In this document: piece by piece, positions 8,431 through 19,220 of the stretch | How the letters are laid out: each line of letters opens with the position of its first letter | Numbering within the stretch: the first letter of the stretch is position 1 | NCBI GenBank assembly: GCA_001579985.1 | Contig: LRSR01014393.1 | Location: forward strand, 1 to 24,263 | Direction of reading: 5' to 3' | DNA from: Hypsibius dujardini | Taxonomy: Eukaryota; Tardigrada; Eutardigrada; Parachela; Hypsibiidae | Length of the DNA stretch: 24,263 nucleotides | Made by a program: the position numbers and the translations under genes | The notes under the pieces: model-generated | Told to the model about the DNA's origin: nothing | What the model saw: only the letters and a program-made list of their open reading frames with translations | Database searches by the model: none

Positions 8431-10660
8431 TCTGCAAATAAGTTTTATTTATAAGAATACCGGTGACGGGTTTTTTGAACACGCAGTGAGAAAATAAAGA
8501 GGTTTTGCAGAGTCCGGTATATTAGGAACAAGTAAAAGAAATTATATGACAAGGTCCAAAAGATCCACATCGGCTTAAATACGAACTGGTGATAAGGTGT
8601 GATCAAGGAGCAGCATTCTATTCTGGACTGATTAGAAAAGATTATCGACGCTCATATTGTGAATTCCACATGATAATTGCTCTACCTTTAACTTACGTTT
8701 GAGAATATGGGATGACTTCATTACGTTTCACGTACAAATTGTCTGTAGGCAATTAAGATGTTGATTACTAAACTTACGGAAAGTAGAAAGAATACAGTAG
8801 ATTACCTTGAAGGTGGTATTGCGACCAATACCTAACATTTAATTGGGTGCCATTTGGGAAGTAATAGTCATTCCACGCACAAGCCAGAAATAGACGGACG
8901 GGTAAAATAAAATACGTAAAGCTCATTTCATCACGCAAGAGACCAGTCATTCAAATTTATAATAACTTGTGTACCAACAGCCAATAGAAACCGAGCAAAA
9001 TTAGGTCTTTCCTAGCATTTTCATGGAAGAGTGGGCGATATACAGCAATCGTTATCTCCTAAAGCTAGAGTTTGAGTTTTTATTTTCCTTAAATGCAATA
9101 TCAAAAAGACTTTATCTTGTCTTACTTTTATTGTCTTAATCTTAATTTTTTTAATTCATTGAACTCACCCAGATCAGAAACGGACTGGAGAGGGAGCACG
9201 CAAAACCTTGTAATCGAGAAAGACGTCTTTTAGTTTTCCTTGGTTTAAAACAACGTTTGAAAAACAAACGTGCATAAATAGTGCCAATTAAAGCTTCTGT
9301 TTTTTCCTTTTTGTTCTATCTATTCCGAGAGATTATTGTGAGAATTTAATTTTACCAGTCCGTATGGGGTAAATCATTCAAATAACGATTGGCGGGATTG
9401 TTACTAACCTTGTGAATGTTATTGCTGTTTTTTATGGAGGTGAACGCCGAAAATATTGAATGTCTCTGAGCCATCAGCGCGAAAATGTTTGGCCGAAGAA
9501 AACCGTAGTTTTCTGTTGGAAGAAATAGCCATTATAAAAACGATTTTTAGCTTCAGATTTTGGTTTGATTCGGCTTCGTTCAAAGTCACTCAGATTCTAA
9601 CCGATTATGGTCGCAATAACACATGTTAGAGGCTGTTCAACCGAAATCTGTGCTTAATAAACAACAAGCGGTAACAAATTATCTTGTTTCAGATTTATTT
9701 ATTATTTATTTATCTTATTTCAGATTTAACCGAAAATATGGCGGCACTCAATTTGAGAGTTGGTTTTAAAACCAGTCGATGGCATCAGATCAATAAGCAG
9801 CATTTCTTTCTATGTGTGCAATTTAGTCTTATCTTTTTGAAATATCGCTAGGCAATTTGCGCCATCTCGGCTGTGATTGTCAAATTTCAAGTTTAGAAAG
9901 GCGCAGCTTAGCTTATTTTTAACTGCAATATGCTTATGAGAGTTTACAAAACTTATTTTGGAGTTGCGGTTTAAGGAACTGTTTCAATTAAATTAAATTA
10001 ATACAGTTCAATTCAATTTCAGTGGTACGTGTCAGGTCTGCAACCCGTTTGACTTGATTTGAGAAATTTTTAACACATTTTAAACTTTGAAGGCGTTTTC
10101 TAACTTTATATAGGTCTAATTTTTTGCTCTTCTGCAACAACATCTAAAAGTTTATGGAATTTGTGTAAAATTGACAGAATTCATTTCAAAATAGCATGCA
10201 AGCGCTTGCTTTTTTTAATGTCTGTTGGGCCAGCGAAAAACTGAGTCATCGACAGAAAAATCAAATTTCAGTTTTCGACGCCGTACCTTCCCACACTCAT
10301 TTAGGTATCCATCGATGGGTTAGACAGGCAAATCGAACAACTATAAGCGGAAAAAAACACAAATCTCTGCTGTTTTGAAATAAGTCCCGTCCATTATTAG
10401 TGAACGGTGCCGTTTTGTTTTTCTTCTTCTATGAGTTCTTATATGCAAATCTCAATAAGAAATGTATTTTCAGTCTTATAACGATGTTTTTGTGCTTTAT
10501 CTCGCTGAAATTTCTAATCAAAATCAAACCAAAACCAAGTCCTGAAATTTATAGGAAATAAAATGTGAACAGTATTGTTCGTTTGATGCAACAATCATGA
10601 ACTTTCTGAAATCGGTACTTGTGAACGGAGGGACCTCGTAGGCCAAATCAAACGTTTGTA
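8431..10660. other. Long non-coding stretch
   Basis: AT-rich DNA with no exon I can support. A small direct duplication at about 9679-9727 repeats TTATCTTRTTTCAGATTTA around a TTTATTTATT run. The corazonin promoter and any 5'UTR exon should lie in the first few hundred bases above 8431, but no clear TATA box was found. Confidence 0.4.
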
Positions 10661-10690
10661 TACGTTTCAGATCACGGCACGATCTAAAAC

Positions 10691-10764
10691 ATGGACTGTA
10701 CTGAGTGTACTGGACTCCTGTACTGGACTCGTGTACTGGACTGTACTGGACTGTCCTGGACTTG
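10691..10764 (+). repeat. GTACTGGACT tandem array, left arm
   Basis: Units alternate between about 10 and 15 bp (GTACTGGACT, GTACTGGACTC plus CT or GT). The array creates an open frame on each strand that is not a gene. Confidence 0.8.
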
Positions 10765-10947
10765 ATAATCAATTTAAAGATAAAATTGGTCACGGATCTG
10801 GCCTGGAGATTGCACAAACTGGAAGTAGGAACAACAATAATAGAGCAAAAAATCGGGTCATTCATTGTTTGATTGCGTACACAGCTAATTAAAGTGAAAA
10901 ACCAACGCTCGATTGATCGTTATACGTTAGATTAAACTTCAATTAGC

Positions 10948-11260
10948 TTCTGAATATCTCGAAATCAACAGTATTCTCCTGCCTCTACTAATTATTTTGA
11001 ATCCAAATAAAAAATCACTAGAAGCATACAATGATTTTTGACAACACTACAACACAGCCAGTTTAAAATTCCGCAATGTGGCGGAGCGGCCACCCAACAA
11101 TGAAAAAGTCCCCCTCCCCGAAAACAGAACGCTGAACGAGAATCAGAAGGTTTCACCCATCTCCAATAGCACCAAGAAATCACAAAATGAATTTCCCCTT
11201 TACGTGACGTCACATGGGCTTATGGATAAGAGTTAAGGTTATGTATCGCTCCGAACGGAC
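10948..11260. other. Spacer of the foldback-like element
   Basis: This spacer has no gene. It contains the perfect palindrome GTGACGTCAC at 11204-11213, within ACGTGACGTCACAT, close to the core seen in the hairpin MITEs at 1660 and 16194. Confidence 0.5.
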
Positions 11261-11544
11261 TCTAATTTGAAGTTTATCTATCGTACATCAATCAATCAAT
11301 CGAGCGTTGACTTCTCACATGAATTAGATGTACACGCAATCAATCAATGGCTCGATTTTCCGCTATATTATTGTTCATACTTCCAGTTTGCGCACTATTC
11401 AGGCCAGATCCGTGATCATTTTTATCTTTAAATTGATTATCGAAAAATATTACTTTCCTATTTAGTTTGCTAGCCCCCCATTTCTAATGTTTTGCCGAAC
11501 CAAAACTACTTAGCTTGTTTTTTTAAACGTAGTTGCAAAACATT

Positions 11545-11755
11545 ACAGTACAGTATAGTACAGTGCAGTCCAATACAGTCCAGTCCAGTACAATACAGTC
11601 CAGTACAGTACAGTACACGTGTACACTAAAAAAGACCCGTACAGGAGTCCAGTACACGATTACAGTACAGGAGTACAGTAAAGGAGTCCAGTACACTCAG
11701 TACAGTACACGAGTCCAGTACAGGAGTCCAGTACACTCAGTACAGTCCATGTTTT
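11545..11755 (-). repeat. GTACTGGACT tandem array, right arm (expanded)
   Basis: This is the same motif inverted (AGTCCAGTAC, CAGTACAGTACA), about three times longer than in the left arm and with more single-base variants. The open frame 11533-11757 is low-complexity repeat (repeating S, V, Q, Y) and not a gene. Confidence 0.8.
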
Positions 11756-12080
11756 AGATCGTGCTTCCGATCACAAGGCCCGAGTTTTTACCTCTGTCTT
11801 ACTTTCCGACCCTATCACACACATGTGCGTGCCAGTTGTAAAAATAAGCTTTTGTTACGTGAATGCCGCTTCGTCTCCGCGGAATCCGTACCACTTCCGC
11901 TTCTGGGGACCCCGTTCAAAGTGACTCGCGTCCATCTAGACATCGGAGTTTGACCATTGTAAATCTCGTTGATTGATAATTTACTCAACTTATTTAATAT
12001 TGCCTACTCCTTTTTTTCTAACTTCGATTGATTAATGAGTTGATAATTCTGCTTTTTACTAGTCTGTTTCTTTTTTTTCA

Positions 12081-12222
12081 GCCTCCAGCCGGTCGAAATG
12101 ACCAGCATCCGTTCCTGCTTCGGTGATGATCAACAGGAGTGGCTGGAAGTCACCGGTGGGACTTCCGGTGGGTCTCTACAAAGGATCCTTTTCTTTCCTT
12201 GCCTTCCGTGCCAAGAATCTTC
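12081..12222 (+). other. Orphan exon-like segment
   Basis: A strong acceptor (a T-rich tract ending TTTTCAG at 12080) and a strong donor (GTAAGT at 12223) bound 142 bp of higher GC than the flanks. Only one frame is open throughout. It contains an ATG in good context (CGAAATG) and would begin MTSIRSCFGDDQQEWLEVTG, running to the donor. Upstream, 11860-11960 is also GC-rich and could be a 5' exon. I recognise no domain and found no partner exon downstream, where a transposon-like element begins at 12289. It could be a first coding exon cut off by that insertion, a non-coding RNA exon, or chance. Confidence 0.35.
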
Positions 12223-12288
12223 CGTAAGTTTCCCTGTTGTCCGTCCTTTTTAATTCTTTTTGTTTTGATTTAATGTGTTAATGTCGGG

Positions 12289-13370
12289 ACGAGGGGCAAA
12301 CTGAAAGTCTTGACACCCCACTTTTAAAACTAGGATAGAGCAGGTATAAAAATTTTGTCCATGCAGAAGGATATAGGGGGATCGATGACCTAGATAAAAA
12401 ATAAATGGGGCACGCAACGAAAGACAGGGACGAGAGAAAGGCGAGCAAACGCAGACCATTCTCGGCAACTAACAGGCACAGTCAGCTATTCCATAATTAC
12501 ACCTTCTTCAGCCCAGTGGCTGATAATGTTTTGATTTTTAAATAGTCTTTCACTCAACCGATGTTTTATGCATTTGCACCAAATATTTCTTGGACGCGCA
12601 GGGCAATTTAGTGATGTCACTTTATCAAGTTTATTTGATATCAGGATAGAGAAGTTATTAGAGAAATTATTTTTGTTTGCAATGACAAAGGGGTTTCCGT
12701 TTATGCTTGCGCATATATATATACTATAAAAAAAGGTGAGTGTAACTCGTTTTACTGCCAAGTTGGCTAAGGATAAATTTTGGGAAATCAGCCAAGCTTC
12801 GTGCAGTCTGAAATAATCTGAGGCGTTATTAACAGATAATTTGAATTTTACATTACATTTCTTTATTTAAATTTGACGAAGTCTCCCGATTGATAAAAAA
12901 ACCCTTTAAAGTTTTTTGGGGTTTTTTTTCACCAGTTTTCTAAAAATAGAATGTTAAATAAGGGATTCCAGAGCCGAGAAAATTCAGTTTTACGCCCCAA
13001 AATTTGGCAGTCCGTGAAACGTTGTTCCCCAACACAAAATGTTTATTTAATTGGTGCTGTGGAATTAGGATCAGTTTTATTTTTTATTTTTAAAAAGCGA
13101 TGATTCTAGATTATTTTGGCTGTTTTAGCTTTTATGCCAGTTTTCAATTAAACGATTGACAAAATGAAAACAATTTAGAACAGGATTTGTTCAGTCTTCC
13201 GCTGCATGCCGCCTGCAAAGTAATGTTTTTGCTACCTAGCAAAACATTTTCTTCAAATCAATTTTTTTCCCAACTTATTTGAGGTTGGGCTACTAGATCA
13301 GAATCAAGTTGATTTGAATACGTAGATTCTTCGCAATAAATGGGGTCGAGACTTTCAGTTTGCCCCTCGT
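12289..13370. mobile_element. Element with perfect 22-bp terminal inverted repeats
   Basis: The left end starts ACGAGGGGCAAACTGAAAGT (12289-12310) and 13349-13370 is its exact reverse complement over 22 bp; a looser match (TTGACACCCCA against TCGACCCCA) extends it to about 30. The 1,082-bp interior has no transposase I recognise, so it would be a non-autonomous DNA transposon. Flanks atgtcggg and atgttctc agree at 5 of 8 bases, which is not good evidence for a target duplication. The superfamily is not assigned. Confidence 0.6.
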
Positions 13371-13890
13371 ATGTTCTCGTTTGACTGCTTGGTGGAATAA
13401 TTATATGTATAATACAAAACGCTATCATAGGGGTCGAACATTGGGGCAGCGATATTTCGTGAATTGATTGTGCATCATTAAGATAAAAAATATATTAGCC
13501 AGTAAACACATGGTACCATATTCAACTTGATTTCTGGATTTAAAGTATTCTGGCCCGTTTTGGTATCTCAAAATCAGGAAAACATAAATTTTCCAATTGT
13601 TTTTCGGTTACTTGACAAAAAAAACTGATTTCTGGGCTCACTGATACTTTGCGGCTTTAAATGAATTTTAATAAAATTAAAAAAAAACATTTGGGTTGCA
13701 TTGCGAATTATATTTAAATAGACTTCCGGGCTATTTAAAAAAGATCGAAATCGCCCATTCAAAATATGAAACTAAATTAAAGTTCCTTATAATTTTAATT
13801 ATTTTGGCCTAATTTAATTTAAATTAAATTGAAAATCGGCAAGCTTTCAATCTCGATTATAAATAAAATTGAAATAAGTCTATAATTTAC

Positions 13891-14178
13891 AATTTGGAAT
13901 TTTAAAATATACCCATCATTGCTTTTCAGAAATTTTATGCATGGTTTCTCGTCCGTTTGCGGGGTGACTTTAACATATCTATTGAGCATCATATCTTTCA
14001 TTGCATAATAAACCACGTTGATTTGAGTTGAATCTGGAACAAAAAACACTTGAAAACACGAACGAGCATGGCGTTTGCTTCATTACTCACTGAAATCATC
14101 CATGGTGAACGTGAACAGTACGATTCCGCCGGGCCATTGTTCATTTTTGTCAGGTGCCATTATGATTGCCAGTTCAGG
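13891..14178 (-). pseudogene. Second astacin locus, two N-terminal exons only
   Basis: Exon i is 14091-14178 (acceptor TTTGACAG, donor GTGAGT) and exon ii is 13891-14033 (acceptor TTGTTCCAG, donor GTAAATT). They join in phase 1. The product covers the start of the mature astacin domain: EQWPGGIVLFTFTMDDF, then KPCIKFLKSNDGYILKFQI, matching the family pattern of WPGGIVPYVF ... C-I-F ... YI-F. The first astacin at 3416 has its intron at the same codon with the same split (A|AT). The missing Pro of IVPY and the absence of any recognisable zinc-motif exon downstream on this strand suggest a truncated or decayed copy. It lies in the opposite orientation to the first, about 10 kb away. Confidence 0.75.
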
Positions 14179-14179
14179 C

Positions 14180-15370
14180 TGTCAAACTTACCTTACCCCA
14201 CGAATTGTGTTTAACTCATATTATTTTGATAGCGGTTACAAAAAATGTTGCGTTTTACAATATTCCATTACTGAACCCAATTAAAAGTCAGTTGATTTTA
14301 TTTGGTGTTTCGCTTAAAGAGAAGACGTTAAAAGAAACAAATTGGCAGTTCATTTACGTTATCAGACACCCAGACGTCTACGCCCGAAATTTCTCCCTCA
14401 AATATATCGGAATTCAATGACGTTATCCTTCTTATTTTTTAGTAAAAGAATTAATGCAGTAGAAATCAAGCTGCGCCAATCTGGAAAGAGGAAGAACGTT
14501 CCAGGTTACACATTATGGCTGATTTTTCAATAGTGTTCTGCTCTTTTCATCAAATGGGCTGGAAAATCTGTCTGTCGCCTGGCTGAAGTGCGAGTTTTAT
14601 CCTCGTCCGTGACGCTATAGAAGGTCAGCACCAAAACTCCCGTGATGCGTGTTCAGTTCTGTGACCGCCATGCAAGAAATAGGAATTTTGGATGAATTTT
14701 AGTTCCATATTGAGATGAATATTTAAATTCACTGAAAATTACTGAATTAAAACATGTAAGAACGAAAAACATATCCCCAATTGGACGACAACCGTTATCA
14801 TTGGCTTTTGAATGTTCAGTAAATGCCTATCAATGTATCATAACAAAGCAAATTCTCGTAACTGTTTGGCTACCGTTAGAGAATGGTAAATTGCACATTT
14901 GCTTGGACGTTTGTCTACCCTTAACCTATCTAAAACCAGTTTGCAAGGCCTGAGATATTAAGTCCATTATAACTGCTGCAACGTACCACTTAAGGAAAGC
15001 GGCAAATCCAAAGTCGGAAGAAACGACCTAATGGGAGTAAAAAATGAGGTTTTTACACTCGGACAGACCATGTTTTACGAAAATCTGTAACACTGCCTGT
15101 TGTAGTCGTATAATCCTTTCTCAAGGGAGTTTGAAACACAATGAAATCCTGCAAAATGTGATTTGAGAGCTAGTAAACACTAATAGACTGCTCATCCGAA
15201 GCAGAAAAAAAGTCAAAATCCTTCTTTACGCATTATCCTAGGAAATATTTATGACGTTCTCTTTCATATCCTCAGAATATGAGGGAAAAAGAATAGTTGT
15301 TGCTGAATCGGTGAAACGTCACACAGAGTAACGTCAAATCATTCGAAAAGGTAATTAAGACGGTGTAGTT
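14180..15370. other. Non-coding stretch between the second astacin and the YWTD gene
   Basis: The prodomain exons of the second astacin would be expected in the lower part and further exons of the YWTD gene in the upper part. I could not identify either with matching splice phase. Overlapping short open frames at 14075-14533 show no recognisable domain. Confidence 0.35.
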
Positions 15371-15376
15371 GGCCAA

Positions 15377-15492
15377 TCACTTATCTTCGCAACCACTATT
15401 TACCGTCGGACAAACACACTTTTTCAGTCCTCCGGCCAAGGGTAGACAGATGAAAGGGCATCCACCGTTAGACAGAGCACATGCATTGCTTT
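15377..15492 (-). CDS. EGF-like exon of the YWTD gene
   Basis: The six cysteines of an EGF module occur in order with the LRP-type NGGC signature, followed by the CxC pair and a final Cys. The acceptor TTTGTGTAG joins the preceding exon in phase 1 (ACC A|AA). The frame ends GCEDK and TGA at 15377-15379. If the GTGATT overlapping this stop were used as a donor the protein would continue, but no following exon was recognised. Confidence 0.85.
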
Positions 15493-18400
15493 CTACACAA
15501 ATAACCATTTATTTTCACGAGATACCACAATGAAAAGGACTGAAAAATTTAAACAATTAAAAATGTGCTCTTACTGGTTGGACACTGGCGCGATGCTAAA
15601 GCAAGTCCGAAGAGTACCCCACTGCGACTTGCAGGCAGAGTGTGCCGCTTCACGTCGGTACCCGTCTTGGTCATGCTGCTCACTGACCCGCTACATAATA
15701 AATTCAGGGAATCAAAGTATGTAAGGTTTAGTCATTAAAGCCAGTGCTACTCACGTTCGAAGGGATGTCCAGTAGATACGATCGTCTGATGCAATGATGC
15801 CATAAATTTGCATGCCATAAGCATCTTGGGCAGAAATCAGTCGTTTGGAACCTCAGTCGATCGAGATGCTCTCCACATTTCCCGAGTCTGGACAAATTCG
15901 ATCAAAATTAAATGAACTGAGTCGAGACTTACTTTTTGCAAAAAATCTGTCCTCAAGTTTCCAAACAGGGCGGCTTTCAGGTATTGATTTTCCTTATCAT
16001 TTTGAGCAGACAAATCTTTCCATATCAAATCAATGAAACATACAAGGGGATTTGCCGCATGGTTTTGGCTTAAAAATCTTCCCCGGGTCGCTGGCTGTAG
16101 TGGTTCAAATCATTTCACTTTACACTCGAATTTCATTTATTCAGAAGATATAATGAGTTTGCAAACTTTCAGCTATTCAAAAACTCGAAATGACACGTGA
16201 CGTTATCATAAATTCCTTCCGTTTGGGTACTCTACGCAAAACTTTTTTAAACAACGTTTTTGACCTGGTTATAGACTTTTTAAGTGCTTATTGCAATTCT
16301 TCATACTCGAATTTCTGCGATTTTGAATAATGCTTGAAATTCAAAAGTTATGGCTCGTGGACCTCCTTTTCATTTTGGGATGGGATGAACCTTGAGGAAA
16401 AACGTTGTCTAATAAAGTTTTGATAAGAGTACCCAAACGGAAAAAGGAATCTATGATGACGTCACGTGTCATTTCGAGTTTTTGGGAATCGCCAAAAGTT
16501 TGCAAACTCAATATATCTTCTGAATAAATGAAATTCAAGTATAAAGTGAAATGATTTGAACCACCATAGCTAGCGACCCGGGGAAGATTTTTAAGCCAAA
16601 ATCATGGGGAGAATTCCCATTAACTAAATTATGCCGTAACATTTTTAAATGTTTCAGTGGGTTCCAATCCGTATATGATCCAAAACTGATAAAGTTAGCA
16701 GGAACCGTGTCCCAGTTGTGTCAGAAAAATAAACTTCACTGACTTGAGCCCATATATGCATAATAACAAATTATTAAAAATCTGGCGTCCTTTGCAGCTC
16801 AGTTTTCGTACCGAATATTTCGGAAAAAGCATAGCTAGCACTGATTATGGAAGCGGAATGAAAATAAAAGAAAGCAGCCGTCTCAGAATGCAATGCTTGT
16901 GTTTTTTTAAACAAATTATCAGGTTTGTTATGCCTTGTGCAAAAACATTTTTATGGGCCGCTTCAAATTTGACCAACAAAACCAATTTTAGAAAGAATAT
17001 TACGCCTCCGTTTAATTTGTCAAACCCGCTTGAGACCGTTGGATGCCGGCTCGATGTACTAGATTTAAGTGGAATCAGAATGGTTTCTGGTGAGCCCAGC
17101 GTAGGCGGAGCTTGGTACGAAAAAATATATTTCTACCCGATACATTGTTTCGGTTAGGTTGAACTTACTGTGGTCTGCCCAGTACAAAGTATCAGTCTGG
17201 AGGTCCAAGGCTAAGGTGAAGGCATAGCCATTGTCGACCAACATTGAATCTTTGACTCCATCCATGGACGTTGCCTGAACTGTTTTTGCTGATGTCGACC
17301 AATATATCATCCTGCATAGACAAAAATGGCTGGTGCAAAGTTAGTCTGGCCTTAAACTAAAAACGGTTGCCCCAGCGCAAATGCAGATCTTGAAAAGGTA
17401 GGATATCAGTCAATCGAGGTAGCAGTCAACTCTGGGTCATCTCAACGTTTTACAATATTTCATAAAAAATTAGATCTGGCTGACGCCACGATCAGGGTAT
17501 TCGACGCATCAAATTGTTTTGCTGTGCCCTCTTTAATGTAGCTATTTTTGTCTGTTCCAAAGAGGATGTTATCCAAACCCAGGAATTTTTCAAAAAAATC
17601 AAAAATCGGTCTTGTGCCGATCAAGCCAGGTATATGAACGAGCTGATGCAGCCGCTGTGAAAATCAGTGTGGCAACCCAACGAGCTCTCTCGGCTTCCTT
17701 GAGTCCGTGTTTAATTAAATTTTTTAAAGCTCGATGTCAGCTTTTAAAAAAAGTTTTTACTCTATAAGAGAGACATGCAGCACGGCTTCCGTTTGATTGA
17801 AACTGCCTCCCATCGTAACCGTACGAAAACTGGTGAAATTATTGGAATGCAATCTCTTTGCAAATGTCAAGTCTTAACTTCCTCAACAGGGCAATAACTA
17901 ACATTTTGTATCTGTTTTGTAGATTATCTGCTCTCTGGCTGGTACAAAAATATTGCATGTTTTCTCACGAATGTAATTCATTCTATCTGTCACGCCGGTT
18001 ACTGGTTTGGTATCTCGGTTCTCGGTATCTACTGGTTTGGTCTTACGTCTCGAAAGACTGTCTCGGGATAGTTTGAACCTTCGTTTTCTTCAAGGTATTT
18101 GATGTTTGTGCCCGATGGAAGTCCGCAGCCTTTATCCTGACTCTAACTGCAACTTCTCCGATCGATTATAACCATACCCTCTGATAGGGTGGACTTGTAG
18201 AGCTGTATCTGGGTTCAATCTGGAACCTTTCAGGAGAGCTAGCGACCAGCTTGCAGATCGGCAATTTTGGCGACAAAGATAGCGTCCCCATTCCTCCAAA
18301 ATATGTTCCTGCTAACAGAATCGATTGCAAGGCCCGGTATGGACCCACTATCCGGAAAAAAAACTTTAATTCGAAAACAAAATTTGATGCATATGCAAAT

Positions 18401-18629
18401 CGCTAATTACCTTGCGGCAATACCAACTGCACATCTGACCCATCATAACGCGAACGCCTGATGCCAGTGCTCATACTGGTCCAGTACGAGTATTGTTCTC
18501 CGCAATCTGCAGCAACGCTGCCACTGCTATCCTCCGCGGATATGTTTGAGAGTAGTTTCATACCATCCACGTCGTCCGTTAGTGGTATCTTCCAAATCTC
18601 GTGGCTTTGAGAGAAAACTAGGAAGTCAT
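15377..18629 (-). CDS. YWTD (LDLR class B) beta-propeller and EGF protein
   Basis: Exons on the minus strand are 18411-18629, 18178-18347, 18047-18136, about 17490-17654, 17169-17311, 15755-15851, 15575-15690 and 15377-15492. Phases agree at every junction except 17490/17311 and inside the second exon. Propeller repeats are visible as FLVFSQSHEIWKIPL, EQYSYWTSMSTGIRRSRYDG, GLAIDSVSRNIFW, LDNILFGTDKNSYI, MIYWSTSAKTV, DTLYWADHS and DRIYWTSLRTGSVSSM. The last exon encodes one six-cysteine EGF module (NACALSNGGCPFICL ... CVCPTVNSGC) and then a stop, or a weak GTGATT donor. LDL-receptor-related proteins use this propeller-EGF unit for ligand binding and release. The signal exon, any LDLa repeats and any membrane segment were not found, so the gene is probably incomplete here. 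Exon 18178-18347 needs two compensating single-base shifts to keep homology; that may mean decay or assembly error. Confidence 0.8.
16046..16618. mobile_element. Hairpin MITE inside the YWTD-gene intron
   Basis: Arms 16046-16272 and 16386-16618 are inverted copies, about 80-85 percent identical by eye, with a loop of about 110 bp. Shared blocks include TTTTGGCTTAAAAATCTTCC, GGTTCAAATCATTTCACTTT, GAATTTCATTTATTCAGAAG, ACTCGAAATGACACGTGACG and GTTTGGGTACTCT. Both arms carry a CACGTGACGTCAT core (16194-16206 with one change; 16456-16468). It sits in the 1.3-kb intron between 15852 and 17168, so the pre-mRNA would form a long hairpin. No target duplication was recognised and there is no coding capacity. 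Confidence 0.8.
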
Positions 18630-18890
18630 CTGAAACTGACAGAAATTAAAAGGGGAATTAGCCGTTTGGTTTTAAGGAGAAATATTTTCGTTAAGCCGCC
18701 AATCGAGGACACAGGTACTGCTTTAATTATTCTTTCCGAGGTTCAATATCATGCCTGTTTCCAAGTTACTGTTATCAAAATTTCAAAAGCTCACGGGCGG
18801 TATTACGGACTCATTTTCTTGGTGATGGTTTTTTAAGGCACTGTGTCGAATTTTGTTTGGCAATTCAGTATCAGGAAGCTTCATAAACAA

Positions 18891-19217
18891 TCATATTCGA
18901 TACGGGCAGAATTTTTCCCTTTTTTGCCCATGCAGTTCATAAGAAAATTCGTCATAGAGTTGTAGATGGTTGCTGAGGTATCTAAGTTTTTGAATATACT
19001 GACGCTGGCGAAAAGTTAGGAAATGCAATACGTATAGTTCACTATAATAATCAGTGTCGAGCAGTGAATAGATGAACATGCGACCGCCATTGGCAGTTGA
19101 ACGAGCACATAATTTTTTGATAAAGGGAAAGATGTAAACAGTTCGGGCTGTACTATTTCCTTTTAACCAGGATATCATGATCAATATCACGGTACTGATC
19201 AGCGCGAGCTCACACAA
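18891..19217 (-). pseudogene. Carboxylesterase/cholinesterase-like C-terminal remnant
   Basis: The open frame contains TVYIFPFIKKLCARSTANGG followed by RMFIYSLLDT. This resembles the alpha/beta-hydrolase carboxylesterase pattern in which 'D-x-F-x-P-x5-A-x3-A-x-G' leads into a 'VYxYxF' strand. After that the sequence loses resemblance: the expected 'HGxEL-x-F' histidine motif is replaced by unrelated residues before a stop. No nucleophile-elbow exon (GESAG) was found nearby. This is most likely a short pseudogene fragment; the call rests on one motif and could be chance. Confidence 0.4.
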
Positions 19218-19220
19218 AAA

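Larger units (their letters stand above)
10670..11775. mobile_element. Foldback-like element: long inverted arms containing tandem repeats
   Basis: The left arm (about 10670-10947) and right arm (about 11261-11775) are inverted copies around a 310-bp spacer. Starting from the outside, both read CACGATCTAAAACATGGACT, then a GTACTGGACTC-type array, then AATCAATTTAAAGATAAAA, GATCTGGCCTG, CAAACTGGAAGTA, CAACGCTCGATTGAT and TAAACTTC. The arrays differ in length: about 75 bp on the left, about 210 bp on the right. Long inverted repeats built partly of short tandem repeats are the hallmark of foldback elements. Two inverted copies of one repeat inserted nearby would look the same. No transposase and no clear target duplication were seen. 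Confidence 0.75.

Noticed and set aside
8279-8482. Alternative minus-strand open frame overlapping corazonin exon 1
   Set aside because: It is a shadow in another frame; the signal peptide, processing sites and splice phase all support the corazonin frame.
10524-11757. Open frames over the GTACTGGACT arrays (113, 78 and 74 codons)
   Set aside because: They are generated by short tandem repeats with few stop codons and have low-complexity translations with no domain.
16095-16125. tRNA-like A and B boxes (TGGCTGTAGTGG next to GGTTCAAATC) in the hairpin element
   Set aside because: The two boxes overlap almost directly and there is no room for a tRNA fold; the second arm shows the first box is not conserved.
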